This document shows, piece after piece, positions 11,821 to 22,585 of a stretch of 37,928 nt of DNA. Both the position numbers and the translations under genes were made by a program. The notes under the pieces were generated by a model. That model had not been told where the DNA came from. It saw only the letters and a list, made by a program, of their open reading frames with translations, and did not search any database. This DNA is from Rhizophagus sp. LPA8_4_AMF (Eukaryota > Glomeromycota > Glomeromycetes > Glomerales > Glomeraceae). Every line of letters begins with the position of its first letter. Positions within the stretch are counted from its first letter, which is position 1. The stretch is from NCBI GenBank assembly GCA_021464525.1, contig JADRCO010000318.1:1-37928 (forward strand), in the 5' to 3' direction.

Positions 11821-13458
11821 TTACAATTGTTCATTATGATCTTCTTCTATACCCAAAATTAAATTCACTTCATTTCCTGTAGAAATATCATTTGAAGTAG
11901 AATTCATATAATAAGATAATTGTTCGGTTTGACCTAATTCATCGAAAAGAGGAATTCTACTTTCATCTTGTGGAGTTTGTTCCCGTTCACGTGTTAAAGA
12001 CTTTCGAGAGTTACTACTATTGACATTATTCCATTGTTCAAAAGTTAAGTTCATTTGTTGTTGTTGATATTGTGATTGTGCCGACGAAATTGTTGCCATA
12101 TTTTGATTGCCTCCGTGAAAAGAATTTTGTTGATTGTCAAATAAATTTAATGTAACGGAATTGTCCATGGGATCTTCTTTATGAAATACAAAACTAGTTT
12201 TGGAGTCGGGTTTAACCGGTCTATACATAATGTGTACATGGTCCGAATACGAAGATTGTTTAGTTTTACGTTGTTTAATTGTTCGAGTTGATGTGGTGGA
12301 TGTCGATCCAGTTGGTTCATTAATTTGAACACTAGCCTTTCTTTTCTTTACCCGATTTTCTGTAGGATTTACTACTTTTGATTTTTTAGATTTTGATTCT
12401 AACTCTTCTTTCTCCTGAGCAATTGTTGGTGACGATTGTGTTTGCTTATTTTGTCTTTCAATTTCTTCACGATTTGAAGAATCTTGTATTGATTGTTGAG
12501 GTGAAGGAATCGATTCATTTTCATGACTATTTTCTAACAAAGAATTAAAAAATTGTTCATGATCATCTAATTGAATTGTAGAAGATTGTTGAAAACTATC
12601 CGAATTATTATCATATGGAATTATTGTTGAATTATCATCCTGCATTAAATAATTAAACAAGTCCAAGAAAGATTGTGATGATAAAACTGTATCATTTTCA
12701 GGTTGAGGTTGAGGTGTAGTTGTTGCAGAAAAAGTTTGTTCAATTGAACTATTAGAAACATTATAAGGTAATAGAGAAGATTCAATAACTGGCAAGGAAG
12801 AAGAAGTGGAACAATTCATATTTTGATCATTATTATTATTATTATTATCATCACCTACAACAATTTGACGAATACGTTCCCAAAAAAATTGTTGAACTGT
12901 AACTTCTCTATTTTGTATAAGTATTGTTAAAGTTATAAAGATTGTATTTAAATTATCAATACTAAATCTACTGTCATTTGGATTATTATTCATTAAATTC
13001 CATAATTTTCTCAATAATAGTGATTGTTCAATAGAAGTTGAAGGATGTACGAATAACTGAAAAAATTGATCTTTAAATATATTATTAACTTGATTAGCAT
13101 GTGATAAATTGGAAAAAAATCTTGTCAAACTTATCAAGGTATTTTCTATACTTTCATCTCGTAAATTATTTTCAATTAAATCTGGATTATTTTTTGGTCT
13201 TCTTCTTCCAGGTTCAGGATAAGTACATTTTTCATTATGACTAAGACAATAAGTACAAGATGATTGTATGGCATAATTTCCATCACATTTTTTTTTATCA
13301 CGTTTACATTTATTACATGCATTTGAAGATATTTTCCCTCTTTTCTTCTTTTGTGGTCGAGAAGAAATTTCAGGAGCGGATTGATCTTCCCATGATTCAT
13401 CTGAATCCCCTCCTCCCTGTTGAGTTACAGATGTAATAACTTCAACATTTTGTTCCAT
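11821..13458 (-). CDS. Zn(II)2Cys6 fungal-type transcription factor (545 aa, intronless)
   Basis: The zinc cluster lies at residues 48-78: Cys48, Cys51, Cys58, Cys68, Cys71 and Cys78, spaced CX2CX6CX9CX2CX6C, with the basic KRDKKK between the second and third Cys. A basic stretch KKKRGK (38-43) precedes it and may be a nuclear signal. This binuclear cluster binds CGG-type DNA sites and is characteristic of fungal transcription factors. After the cluster, EPGRRRPK is the usual linker. The rest is Ser/Asn/Gln-rich and probably disordered, with a second basic patch near 360-380 (SKKSKVV, VKKRKAS). I see no clear PF04082 'fungal-specific transcription factor' regulatory domain, so it is a short, DNA-binding-plus-disordered type. 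The target genes cannot be inferred. The start at 13458 is the first ATG and places the cluster near the N-terminus, as is usual. Confidence 0.9.
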   Translation of the reverse strand: MEQNVEVITSVTQQGGGDSDESWEDQSAPEISSRPQKKKRGKISSNACNKCKRDKKKCDGNYAIQSSCTYCLSHNEKCTYPEPGRRRPKNNPDLIENNLRDESIENTLISLTRFFSNLSHANQVNNIFKDQFFQLFVHPSTSIEQSLLLRKLWNLMNNNPNDSRFSIDNLNTIFITLTILIQNREVTVQQFFWERIRQIVVGDDNNNNNNDQNMNCSTSSSLPVIESSLLPYNVSNSSIEQTFSATTTPQPQPENDTVLSSQSFLDLFNYLMQDDNSTIIPYDNNSDSFQQSSTIQLDDHEQFFNSLLENSHENESIPSPQQSIQDSSNREEIERQNKQTQSSPTIAQEKEELESKSKKSKVVNPTENRVKKRKASVQINEPTGSTSTTSTRTIKQRKTKQSSYSDHVHIMYRPVKPDSKTSFVFHKEDPMDNSVTLNLFDNQQNSFHGGNQNMATISSAQSQYQQQQMNLTFEQWNNVNSSNSRKSLTREREQTPQDESRIPLFDELGQTEQLSYYMNSTSNDISTGNEVNLILGIEEDHNEQL

Positions 13459-14267
13459 AATTTTAATAAGTATCTTGTTAAGAAATAACTAAATTATTAA
13501 ATTCTGAAATTTTACGGATGAAATAAAAAAACAAAAAAAGAAACCATATATAATAAATAAAATCATAAAAAAAAAAAAAATGACACTTAAAAAATAAACT
13601 TAGAATGTTTATAAATAATAAAGAAAAAAAAGAAATAAAATTTAATTATATAAGAAAAAAAAAGGATGATTTATTATAAATTAAATTTTTTTCGTATTTG
13701 ATTGAGTAAAGATTTCTTCGCGAAAGTAGGTTATAAGATTTAAAATTCTGAGAAAAAAATTGTTAGCTCTTATATCATTTTTTTTTTCTTAAATATCAAT
13801 GGCTTGTAAAAAAGTGGCTTGTGTCACTGAATAATTATTACAAAAAAAACTCCGGTTTTTTTATATTGTTAAAGTAAAAATTTAGATTAGGTAAATATAC
13901 ATATTCGGAAATAAGAATATCCTCAATATCCAAACATTTTTCATAAATAATTTTTATATCTCCGACTAAAAGGAGCCAATAATAATAAAATTATACTTAT
14001 TCGAATGGTAACACAAAAATCCAAAAAAGTGAAAGTGGAATTTTTTAGGTTTAATCCAAAATTATCCAACAAAGTTTTTTCTTTTGAATCTGCGCCGAAA
14101 CAAGTACATAATCTTACAGTCCGGAAAACTATCGCCAGACTGAATATCCTTCTTTTTTTATGTTATAATGTTTGAGTCTTTATGACAAAAGGTTATATCA
14201 TTTAAGGTATAATTATTGATCGATCAAAAAGTGATTATACAGGAAGTGATTATAGAGAGAATTTCTA
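13459..14267. other. Upstream region of the zinc-cluster gene
   Basis: Very A-rich on the plus strand for the first 250 bp, so T-rich on the transcribed strand just upstream of the start. No gene or repeat could be supported. Confidence 0.55.
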
Positions 14268-14609
14268 ATGGCGCATGAATATCACGAACATAATCCGATT
14301 CCAGAATTTTCTGGTAAGAGTATTAATCTGAAAAATCATCTATTTTGAAATATAAAACATCGTGTTCTAGAAAAAAAGAAATTATTCTTTGGAGAACTCT
14401 ATAAATAGTTTAACATTATTATTGTGAATTTTTTTGTCAATATATGACAATATATTATTTATATATTTTAGGAAAAAAGAAATCCTTTTTTTTATTACCA
14501 AACCGTATCCTTGTAATCTTGGTAAGCTGAATGAAACACACTGCACATACTGCACATGATATTTGTTTGTCTATTATAGTTTGAACTTTTATATTTCGAT
14601 CATCACTAA
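14268..14609 (+). CDS. Possible three-exon mini-gene or gene fragment (41 aa)
   Basis: An ATG opens MAHEYHEHNPIPEFSG and runs into a strong GTAAGA donor. Exons 14268-14313, 14472-14521 and 14580-14609 join in frame (126 bp including TAA) through good TTTTAG and TTATAG acceptors. The second exon adds KKKSFFLLPNRILVIL, a Lys cluster followed by a hydrophobic stretch that could be the beginning of a membrane segment. The protein stops after 41 residues. I do not recognise it. It may be the 5' remnant of a membrane-protein gene or a small real gene; alternatively the splice sites are fortuitous. Confidence 0.3.
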
Positions 14610-15436
14610 ACCGCAGTTTATAATTAAATGCTGTTTACTGAAAATCCAGTGTAGTGTGTCACCTAAATTTTTAGTGGACATTAGTGGGCATACAATAGAT
14701 TTGTTACAAACTTACGGATTAATGCGTTTATAACGTAACGCATTATATTTCTACCTGCTGCATGAATTAATAACTACAATATATCGAGACAAGTTACTAT
14801 AATATTCCTTGTTTACATGGATATAAAGGAATTTACGAATATAGTTTCATTTCTTAGATCTTTTCTTTATCAATTAAATGAATTAGATTATCTTGCCATA
14901 TTTACTCATATATTGTACAATATACTTAAAATCTATATTTAATTTGACACGTAAATATTGTGTATGGCGTTTCTTATAAAAGAAAGAATCGATTAAGTCC
15001 CAATTGTTAATATTGTCATATTTTGTAATAATGCATATTATGATACTGAAGTTACTTTAATTAAAAATGGGTTATTACAATTAAAGTAATCAATAAAATG
15101 TCGTGTTAAGTAGTATTTAAATTTATTTGTAAAGTTGTAATTCCCAAAGATTTTTCACATGAATATTTTTAAATTTGTGTTTCATGTTTTTTCATTTTAA
15201 TACACAAAGAAAATCAAATAGAAATATTTTTATTGAAAATCTTGAAAATAGATTTGTTTTGTTGATTGTATTACAAAGATATATATGTTAATTCGGAATA
15301 TGAATCCGTTTGAGAAAATGCCCACATCTCGTGCAACAATGTCATTTTAAGAAGGTTATTGAGCCATAAATAGGAGATAAATAATGTAAATACTAACAAT
15401 ATTATTTATGTAAAATATATTAATTTTAGCATTTAG
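14610..15436. other. Gene-poor AT-rich spacer
   Basis: No open frame, tandem repeat or inverted repeat that I can support. Confidence 0.5.
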
Positions 15437-15565
15437 AGTTTGTTAGATCTTTATTTAACAAATTATTTAATTGGTCAACCATCTTCCCTATTAATACTAG
15501 ATGATCTACGTCATGCATCTATTTCCGGAGACAATGAAATTAACATGCGAGGCTTTTGTGGCTAA
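15437..15565 (+). pseudogene. Possible relic exon (43 codons)
   Basis: After a TTTAG acceptor-like site, an open segment reads SLLDLYLTNYLIGQPSSL, continues LILDDLRHASISGDNEI, and ends MRGFCG before TAA. The composition (Gly, Pro, Asp, Arg, Cys) is richer than random translations of this AT-rich sequence usually give, suggesting a decayed exon. No family is recognised and no neighbouring exon is found. Confidence 0.2.
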
Positions 15566-18210
15566 TTGTACATCGTGTCACATTTTCTAATAAATAAAAT
15601 AATTTCATAATATTTAGACTCATTTGGAAATGAAGAATTCTACTTGCAAAGCTAACAAAGTCAACACAATAATTATGTTTAAAACTCCGCCATTAATCTA
15701 GGTTTAAAAATTTTAAAATTGTATTGTTTTTTGATAATAATTTACATTAATTAATTAACTCTTCAATAAAACGATTGGTTTAAATAAAAGAAAGAAAAAA
15801 ATTTCATTAATTAATTGAGTTAATAGAGTTATTGCAAATATTCTTTATTAGGATTACAAATAATTATTGTATATTCTAGAAAAAAAAAATTTGATTATGT
15901 CCTATGTTGTGTACAGTTCTTATGACAATTAGTTTTATAGAGCGATTAACATTTTATTCCGCGATACACTCAATAACCCTTAAATATCACATTTTAATTT
16001 TGCTCGCCTATTGATATTTTAGAGAGTGTGACAAACATTTGTTATCACATTTGTAGTGTGGCTAAACTTGAATAATAAAATATATAAGTATACTGTACAT
16101 GTGCAGTAATAAATGTCCTATAATCTTTTTTAAGTCAATTAAAAATAACAATTAATTCAATTAATTAATTGCCTATTTAGAACATAATATATGATGTACA
16201 TTAGTTTAACTTCCGGTAGGAAGAAATTTCGTAATTCAGAAAACAAAAACAAAAAAAATTTATTTTTCCGTGTTAATCCCGATTTTTTTTTATATTCATA
16301 CGAAAAAATGCAAGTAATATCCGCATAAAATTAAGGATCACCGACAATTTGTCAGCCACCAGTATCGTGCACATTATCCTAATTTGGTAATTGATTACTA
16401 AATCAGATCGTGGCTCAGGATCGTAGTTTCGTATACAATAATTTCGGCCGGATACTCTATTATTTTGATGTCATCACCATTGTTGAAATCTTGATTTGGT
16501 TATCTTTTACCATTTTTGGTTTCGATTTTCAACTTAAAATTTTGTCCCACGGTTTATCTTGTGGCTGTGGCTTCAATTCTTTAACCTTTCTTCGAAACAT
16601 ATTCTTTAATACTTTATTGTTACATTTGATAATAATAATTAAAACAAATTTATTACTTAAAATTATTTTTAACCTATTTTACATTTGTAATCTTTATAAA
16701 GTATGCTCATATTAATTTCTTCATTTAAAAAAAAAACAATTTGATTTAAGAGTTTCAATATTTAAATCGTTTAAATTACTCCGATAGATTAATTTTCATA
16801 AAATAATACTTTTAAAGTTTTACATTTGTAATCTTAGAAGGGATGTTTCATCATGGGTTTGTTCATTTTTAAAAAATAAAGTTTTAGATCCGGTAACTCC
16901 GTTTAAAAAATCAATTTCTTGATTTGAATTTAAAATAAACCGCAATTATAAAACATATGTTTTACATATGCAGTATTTACTTAACATAAAGAAATTTTAC
17001 TTCTAAGATTATTCATTAAAAAAAAAGAAGTTATATGTAGTACATAACATATAATCTCTTAACGTCATTTTTCCTTACTATTATTCATTTCATCTGCGTC
17101 ATATCACACCAATAACAAAAATAAAAATATTTTTTTTAATTGTTTTGCAAATAAAACATCAAAAGTTACTCTCCAATTAATTAATTACCAATTGAATGCA
17201 ATGAATCTTGAATTATTGTTTGCACTGCATAAAGTACTATGTCTCTCGACTTCATATTTTATGCAGTGTTAATTATTCGTTAGGTAACCGCAGATCCGCA
17301 ACAAACACCTGCATGCTGCGTACAATTGAGTCAGAATAGCACAGTAGTCGTGGCGTAGTATGAACAGTTATTGACGTAATAGTGCAGCGAAAGATTATCT
17401 CTACCCAAAATTATGAGAAATAATTAGTAAAAAGGAATAAATTTCTTATTCATAGTATTTAATGAAACAATTATCAAAATGGGTATTTCTGGCCGCTTCT
17501 TTTCGAGTTCTTGTCAAAAATAGTTATTTAAAAGAGTATAATCTGTACATACCAACATTAAATTCGGAAATTAGGACGGCAGATCATCATTTGCGTGGTC
17601 ACTTAAAGAGAACTAAAAGGGTATAGATTACTGTATGTCTGGTCCGGGTTGAATTTTTGGCAAAAACTTACAGGCCCGGATCCGGGGATTATATGTTATT
17701 TTGGCCTCTAGTATATAAGTATCAGATTTTGTTGAGCACGCTATTACATTTTATGTTAAAAGACGAAAGAATGTAGAAATTTATGGATAAATTGCTAATA
17801 TTTTTGTTCTATAGGCTAAAAAGTGTAGTGAAAGGTACACAAAATATTAATGCAGATATTATAATTTATTTTATTATATATTCTTCTTTCAAAGCGTTTG
17901 TACATACAATGTTTATGAATATGCAGACAACTTTTTTTGCTTTCATTATTTAATATTAACACGTTTTCTGAATTTAATATTACGTTGTTCTTTAATACAA
18001 TTTGAATATATATAACGCTGTTTAAACATTTCATCAACTGATGAGAATTTATAATCAAAAATTCATCGCGAACATATTCTCTTTTCCTTACTTATCATAA
18101 TTATATTCAAAAAAGGCCGAAGTTTAGACTTTCTAGTTTATTATTAAAATTATTGACTTACCATGACCTGAATAGACAGGATCTACCGAAAAATACCTAT
18201 AAAATCAAAG
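15566..18210. other. Gene-poor spacer
   Basis: About 2.6 kb without a supported gene. It contains a hairpin (CACTGCATAAA at 17223-17233 against TTTATGCAGTG at 17258-17268), a moderately GC-richer stretch at about 17280-17400, and a CCGGATCC-containing patch at about 17645-17690. The only long frame (16410-16715) lacks an ATG and reads as a hydrophobic artefact. Confidence 0.5.
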
Positions 18211-18660
18211 AGTACCGATGTATAAGTAACACGGGCCACTGTAACGAATAATTAGTAAAAGGTAATTTATAAATAGTTGTCATCAAGAAAACGAATAGGA
18301 ATTAAGGAATTATACGTCACCCTTATTAGGGACCGCCAATCAGATACTAACCACCCCACTTAACATACTTCCTCCAACCTCCATTAAGGATCCTTACCAT
18401 GGTCCTGCCATGTAAGAGAAGATTTAGCGGCATCCCTCGTTATAATTTAACCAGTAAATTATAATGATTCGGTATCCTGAGATGACGCGTGTGTTATCAG
18501 TAAGGATCAGGTCTCTTACCTTGTTTTACTTTCGTCTATAAATCATACTAAGGGCGAGTTTACTTAGAGGGTCTATGCCCCAACCACTATACCGCACCAA
18601 GGGAGAGAGTATGTAAGAGGTATCTTAACGACTTAACCAGCAAATATATATATGAAAAAA
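18211..18660. other. GC-richer non-coding island, possible decayed retroelement (LTR-like)
   Basis: This block is visibly richer in G and C than its surroundings and has no open frame. On the plus strand, TGTAACGAATAATTAG at about 18239 resembles the TG-start of a fungal LTR. An imperfect hairpin CTTACCATGG / GCCATGTAAG lies near 18395-18415. I cannot find a matching CA end, a target duplication or a second copy, so the LTR reading is only a suggestion. Confidence 0.3.
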
Positions 18661-19034
18661 TAAGAATAAATATTTTGAAAAAAGGAAGGTATAAGAAAAT
18701 TACGAAGTAGAAGTAAAAAAGAGAAAAGGAACGAAAACAAGGGAGGGACGAGAGAAAAGAAAGAAAAGAATTTTTTTAAAAAAATTTGGATGGAGAAGGC
18801 CTTTTATATAAATTTGTTAGTTATAGTTCGAGTGGAAAAAATTATGACATAATCAAAAGATTTTTTCCCACAGAGAGATCTTATGATTATTGATCATGTA
18901 AAATTTTGCGATGCTTAAAATATGTATTGATGTCCGCTGATCTAAAAATTTTGAGATTGTATGTAAAATTTCTAAGATTTAAACACGTGCATAATGATCA
19001 AGATATAAGACTGAACTTTAATATATTATATTAT

Positions 19035-19179
19035 AGTAAAAGAATAAGAAGAGGCTGGGGTATGGTTCCTTGGGGTCATATTTAAGCTTCGCGTTACTCT
19101 TGATGCCGTCGTGCCAAGGGGAGTAATTCGACTTGCATAATCGGTTAAAAAAAAAAAAAAAAGTAAAAGAATAAGAAGA
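19035..19179 (+). mobile_element. Short poly-A retroposon (SINE or 5'-truncated LINE) with 18-bp target duplication
   Basis: The body is 19053-19146 (94 bp), followed by 16 A (19147-19162). It is flanked by perfect 18-bp direct repeats AGTAAAAGAATAAGAAGA at 19035-19052 and 19162-19179; the first A is shared with the tail, so 17 are unambiguous. A poly-A tail plus a 17-18 bp target duplication is the signature of target-primed reverse transcription by a LINE machinery. The body is GC-richer than its host. It can form hairpins: TTACTC (19094-19099) with GAGTAA (19121-19126), and CCTTGG with CCAAGG. No coding capacity and no clear Pol III A/B boxes are present, so a 5'-truncated LINE 3' end is as likely as a SINE. 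The perfect duplication implies a recent insertion. Confidence 0.85.
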
Positions 19180-20168
19180 AATAGGTGCAAGTAACCGAAT
19201 AGCTAATTCAAAATAATAGTATATTAAACCTCAATCACTTTTGATGATGAATATTTTTTAATTTCAACAACTTTGCCTTCCATTCTGCATGTTTTAATAA
19301 ATACAACGATTTTCCTTTTCCAATTAACTGTTCAAAGTTTAAACAAGCATTCTTCTCCGTATTGGAGCCGAGAATTCATTACTCTTACTATACATGATTA
19401 GTTTAATAAATTTTTCACGAAGTAATGGAGATAGCACTATCTTCAAGTTTAATCTTGACAAAAAGCCGAACTTTTCTTCCTTCCAGAAAACCTTTTTTTT
19501 TATAAATCTTTTCAACAAGTTTGGCATTGCTGGTCTGTTGGATACACGAGTTTTACGGTAGGCGTTTTTTTTACAGAAAGAAATATGTATCGATTAGAAA
19601 CAAAGATGTCACTTTATAATACATTACGTGCGAACAAATATAAATTTCTCACGAAGTGCCTCACTATAATTAATAGTTTATTGATCTTTCTAAGCGGATT
19701 ATACGAACAAATTAAAAAAAAAATTTTTTTTTAAAACAATTGGAGTATTTTATTTTAAATAGTCAATCCATTTTTTTTTAGATAACCAATCCTCTTTTTA
19801 AACAAAAAATAGTAGTTTTTTTAAAAAAAACTTAAAGTCGGCTTTTTTAACGATTAAAAACGTTTTTTAAACATTGAATCTTAATGCCGTTCGTCAAACC
19901 ATAATTCGACTAAAGCGGGCGTATAGAATCTTTGTATCGTATAATTAATTAAAAATAGTCTATTTGAGTGAGTATAAAAGAACTAAAAATAAAAATTACT
20001 TTTCCACTTTTCACTTTACGATTATATCCAAATAATCAACTATGACTGTAGCTTTACCGATACTTAAAAAAGTTATTATTGTATCTTGTAGAATATTTAC
20101 ATAAACACATTCAATAAAGACCATTTAAAGTAGGCTCAAAAAACTATTTATCCGTTACTTTTCTTTGA
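19180..20168. other. Gene-poor spacer between the retroposon and the hAT-like MITE
   Basis: AT-rich. A minus-strand frame at 19339-19527 is basic and hydrophobic but shows no recognisable motif. Poly-A/T alternations occur at 19700-19870. No gene could be supported. Confidence 0.5.
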
Positions 20169-20362
20169 GTCTGAAAAGGACCCCTGAATACGGAGATATC
20201 ACATTAAGATAACCCTGTACGTACACTTTGAAAAAATTCTTCTAAGTAACAAAAGTGTAACCATGTACACTTTGACCATTTTTACACTAATAAACAATAG
20301 TAGATATCACACAAATATCACGACGAGGTTCCAATCAGTGTATTCAGGGGCCCTGTCTGAAA
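20169..20362 (+). mobile_element. hAT-like MITE, copy 1 (178 bp) with 8-bp target duplication
   Basis: The element is 20177-20354, flanked by the direct repeat GTCTGAAA (20169-20176 and 20355-20362). The left end AGGACCCCTGAATAC and the right end GTATTCAGGGGCCCT are inverted repeats with one mismatch. The left arm continues GGAGATATCACATTAAGATAACC as in copy 2, while the right arm has an altered interior. The interior is non-coding AT-rich DNA, and the element is in the same orientation as copy 2 at 34510. An 8-bp duplication and short G/C-rich termini are typical of the hAT superfamily; the ends could alternatively be drawn one base further out (CAGGG) with a shorter duplication. Confidence 0.85.
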
Positions 20363-20959
20363 TCACCTCGTATTTCGAGTAGTCTTTTTTTTTATATTTA
20401 ATGTCCAATTTGCAATGGTTCGCTAAACAATACTCCAATATTATTAATGATATGTATAATATGTCAAGATTCATATGAAAATAAATATCGTATGCCAAAT
20501 TATACCGATATTTATACATTCACTCATAAAATTTTATTATATCAAGTTTTTATATATATATATCCTGTATGTCAAATATTGGGCTCTGACTGTACATGCC
20601 AATCATCGATTTCCCTATTTAAAATAAGATGAATTGCAATTATGTTTTTGTATTTAGTAACAGAATATTGAAACTATCCTTGTTATTATACATGATAGGT
20701 TATATTTTTAATTTCCCTAACATATTTCTTGTTAAAGAAGACATCAAAGATGAAATAAGTATTCTTGCAAAAAAAAGTAATAATTTACCATTAATCATCT
20801 GAGGTAAATAGATTAGAATTGTCTTGGCAACATAATCTATCAATTATCCACATCTTCATTTTGTAAGTATTTTTGAATGTATAAAATATAAATACAGTAT
20901 TGTCTTTAGGATAACTGAAAACTTTCTTATCACTGAAATTGGAGACTTTTTGATTTGTG
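20363..20959. other. Gene-poor spacer
   Basis: No supported gene. A 61-codon plus frame at 20447-20632 contains scattered Cys but no zinc-finger spacing and is probably chance. Confidence 0.5.
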
Positions 20960-22230
20960 ATATGTAATCATTTTATTCTAATAATATGCAAAATAATAAA
21001 GCAAATAAAACCCAAGAAAGGTCTTTCCAATTCTGGAGTTACTAGCAATATACTAATAACATAATTATGTTTAATTTATTATCAACATTAGAGTATCAAT
21101 GTAAATGGTTTTTGCAATTAAAAAAGTAATAAAGAATAATGCAAGTAAATAAATTGGAAAAATTTTTTGTAAAATTATTTATGAAAATTAAATATAAATT
21201 GTCCTAATATAACTAGTTTATTAGTTAATTAATTATATAAAATTTGCAATATTTATTAAAAAAAATCAGATTAAATGAAAGAATTTATTATTTTTATAGG
21301 TATTAATAAATTATATAAATTAAAATAATAATATTTAATTTTCAGTAAATGTATAAATTAAATAAAATTATGTATTTTATTGAAAAAATTTTTAGCAAAT
21401 ATAAATTAAAAATTTAAACTCAATAATTTATTTAATTTTTATATTTTTATTAATTATATATATATAATAAATAATTGAATTTCTAATTTTAAAAGAAAAT
21501 AGGTAATTATTTAAAAGAAAAACAATTTTTTTTTTATTAATTATTTTAACATTTTTAGTTAACAATTTAATAATAAAAATAATGGATTTACAATATTTTT
21601 AATAAAAAATATGGTATAAAAATATTTTAATTAACAATTTAAGAAAAATAATATTTTTTGCAATATTTTTAATTAATTTTAGGCATTTTAATAAAAAAGT
21701 ATTACAAAAATAAATACTTTTTATAATATTTTTAACTATTTTAAAAAAAATATTTGATAATTAATAATTTAATAAAAATAATATTATTTAAAAAATTAGA
21801 CTAATAATGAACTGGTAAATCAGTTCAATTTTAGCAATTACTAATTAGCATAATTTGCCAATATTAATACTGATTAATTTCAGATTGACTTAAATTAAAA
21901 TCAAACTAATTGATTATTACTGCTTATTTATCACAATTTTTAATACTAAAATATTATAATATACAGTTAGTACTATAATTCCAGTCAAAGTTATATAATG
22001 GTAATTTTTTTACAATAATACTAGAGTATAGTAATAAATTACAATTTTTATAAATAATATTAACTTTTTAAATTATATATATATATATTTATACATTATA
22101 TATTATTTTTTTTTGCTATTTGTAATAATATACTTTTAAAACAGCTATAATATAAAAAGTATAATTTTATTATGCTAAATTTCAATCAATTATATTTATT
22201 AACTGTTTTTTTGTAATTTTAAATTATGCA
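20960..22230. other. Extreme AT-rich desert
   Basis: About 1.3 kb made almost entirely of A and T, with long stretches lacking any G or C and many short AATTTTTAATA-type motifs. No gene, tandem unit or long inverted repeat can be defined by eye. It may reflect mutational decay of old repeats or an unwinding or matrix-attachment-like region. The function is unknown. Confidence 0.7.
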
Positions 22231-22429
22231 TATTGGAAATATCTGCTGGGCAGATGAGTGGCTCAGTTAGAAAGCATAAAATATTATTTCTTAAATAAAA
22301 CACATTGCTCTCTTTGAGAGTAATTTGGCAAAAAAAAAAAATAATTCAAATGTACATCATGTAATGTGATAAATCTTGTAGTAGATTAAATTTTAAATAC
22401 AGATCTTGTAGGGTACCGGGTAACAGAGT

Positions 22430-22585
22430 CATTTTGATTGGTAGTAGTGCCTGACATAATTTGTGCGACCAATTAAATTAAAATCGATCATTTTTACAGC
22501 CAATCATATTTAAGCGAGATACGGCATATATGGTGTTACCAAAAATGATCTATGATATTTATCCGTCAGTTCTCAACCTTAAAAA
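22430..22585 (+). promoter_or_regulatory. Probable VPS41 promoter with three CCAAT motifs
   Basis: Three CCAAT pentamers lie within 150 bp of the VPS41 start: ATTGG (reverse) at 22437-22441, CCAAT at 22469-22473 and CCAAT at 22500-22504. CCAAT boxes bind the HAP/NF-Y complex in fungi. Their clustering right after the AT desert suggests the core promoter is here. Confidence 0.4.

Noticed and set aside
16410..16715. 101-codon hydrophobic open frame on the plus strand
   Set aside because: It begins at GTG rather than ATG, has no leader or splice context, and its Phe/Leu/Ile composition is what AT-rich non-coding DNA gives when translated.
17223..17268. Inverted repeat CACTGCATAAA / TTTATGCAGTG
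   Set aside because: Considered as a tiny transposon, but there is no target duplication and only 24 bp lie between the arms; kept only as a note in the spacer entry.
19339..19527. Basic minus-strand frame MPNLLKRFIKKK
   Set aside because: No motif, no neighbouring exon and composition like random AT-rich translation; a decayed retroelement fragment cannot be excluded but is unsupported.
20447..20632. Small plus frame with CIICQDSY, RING-like
   Set aside because: Only scattered cysteines follow and there is no His/Cys pattern; probably chance.
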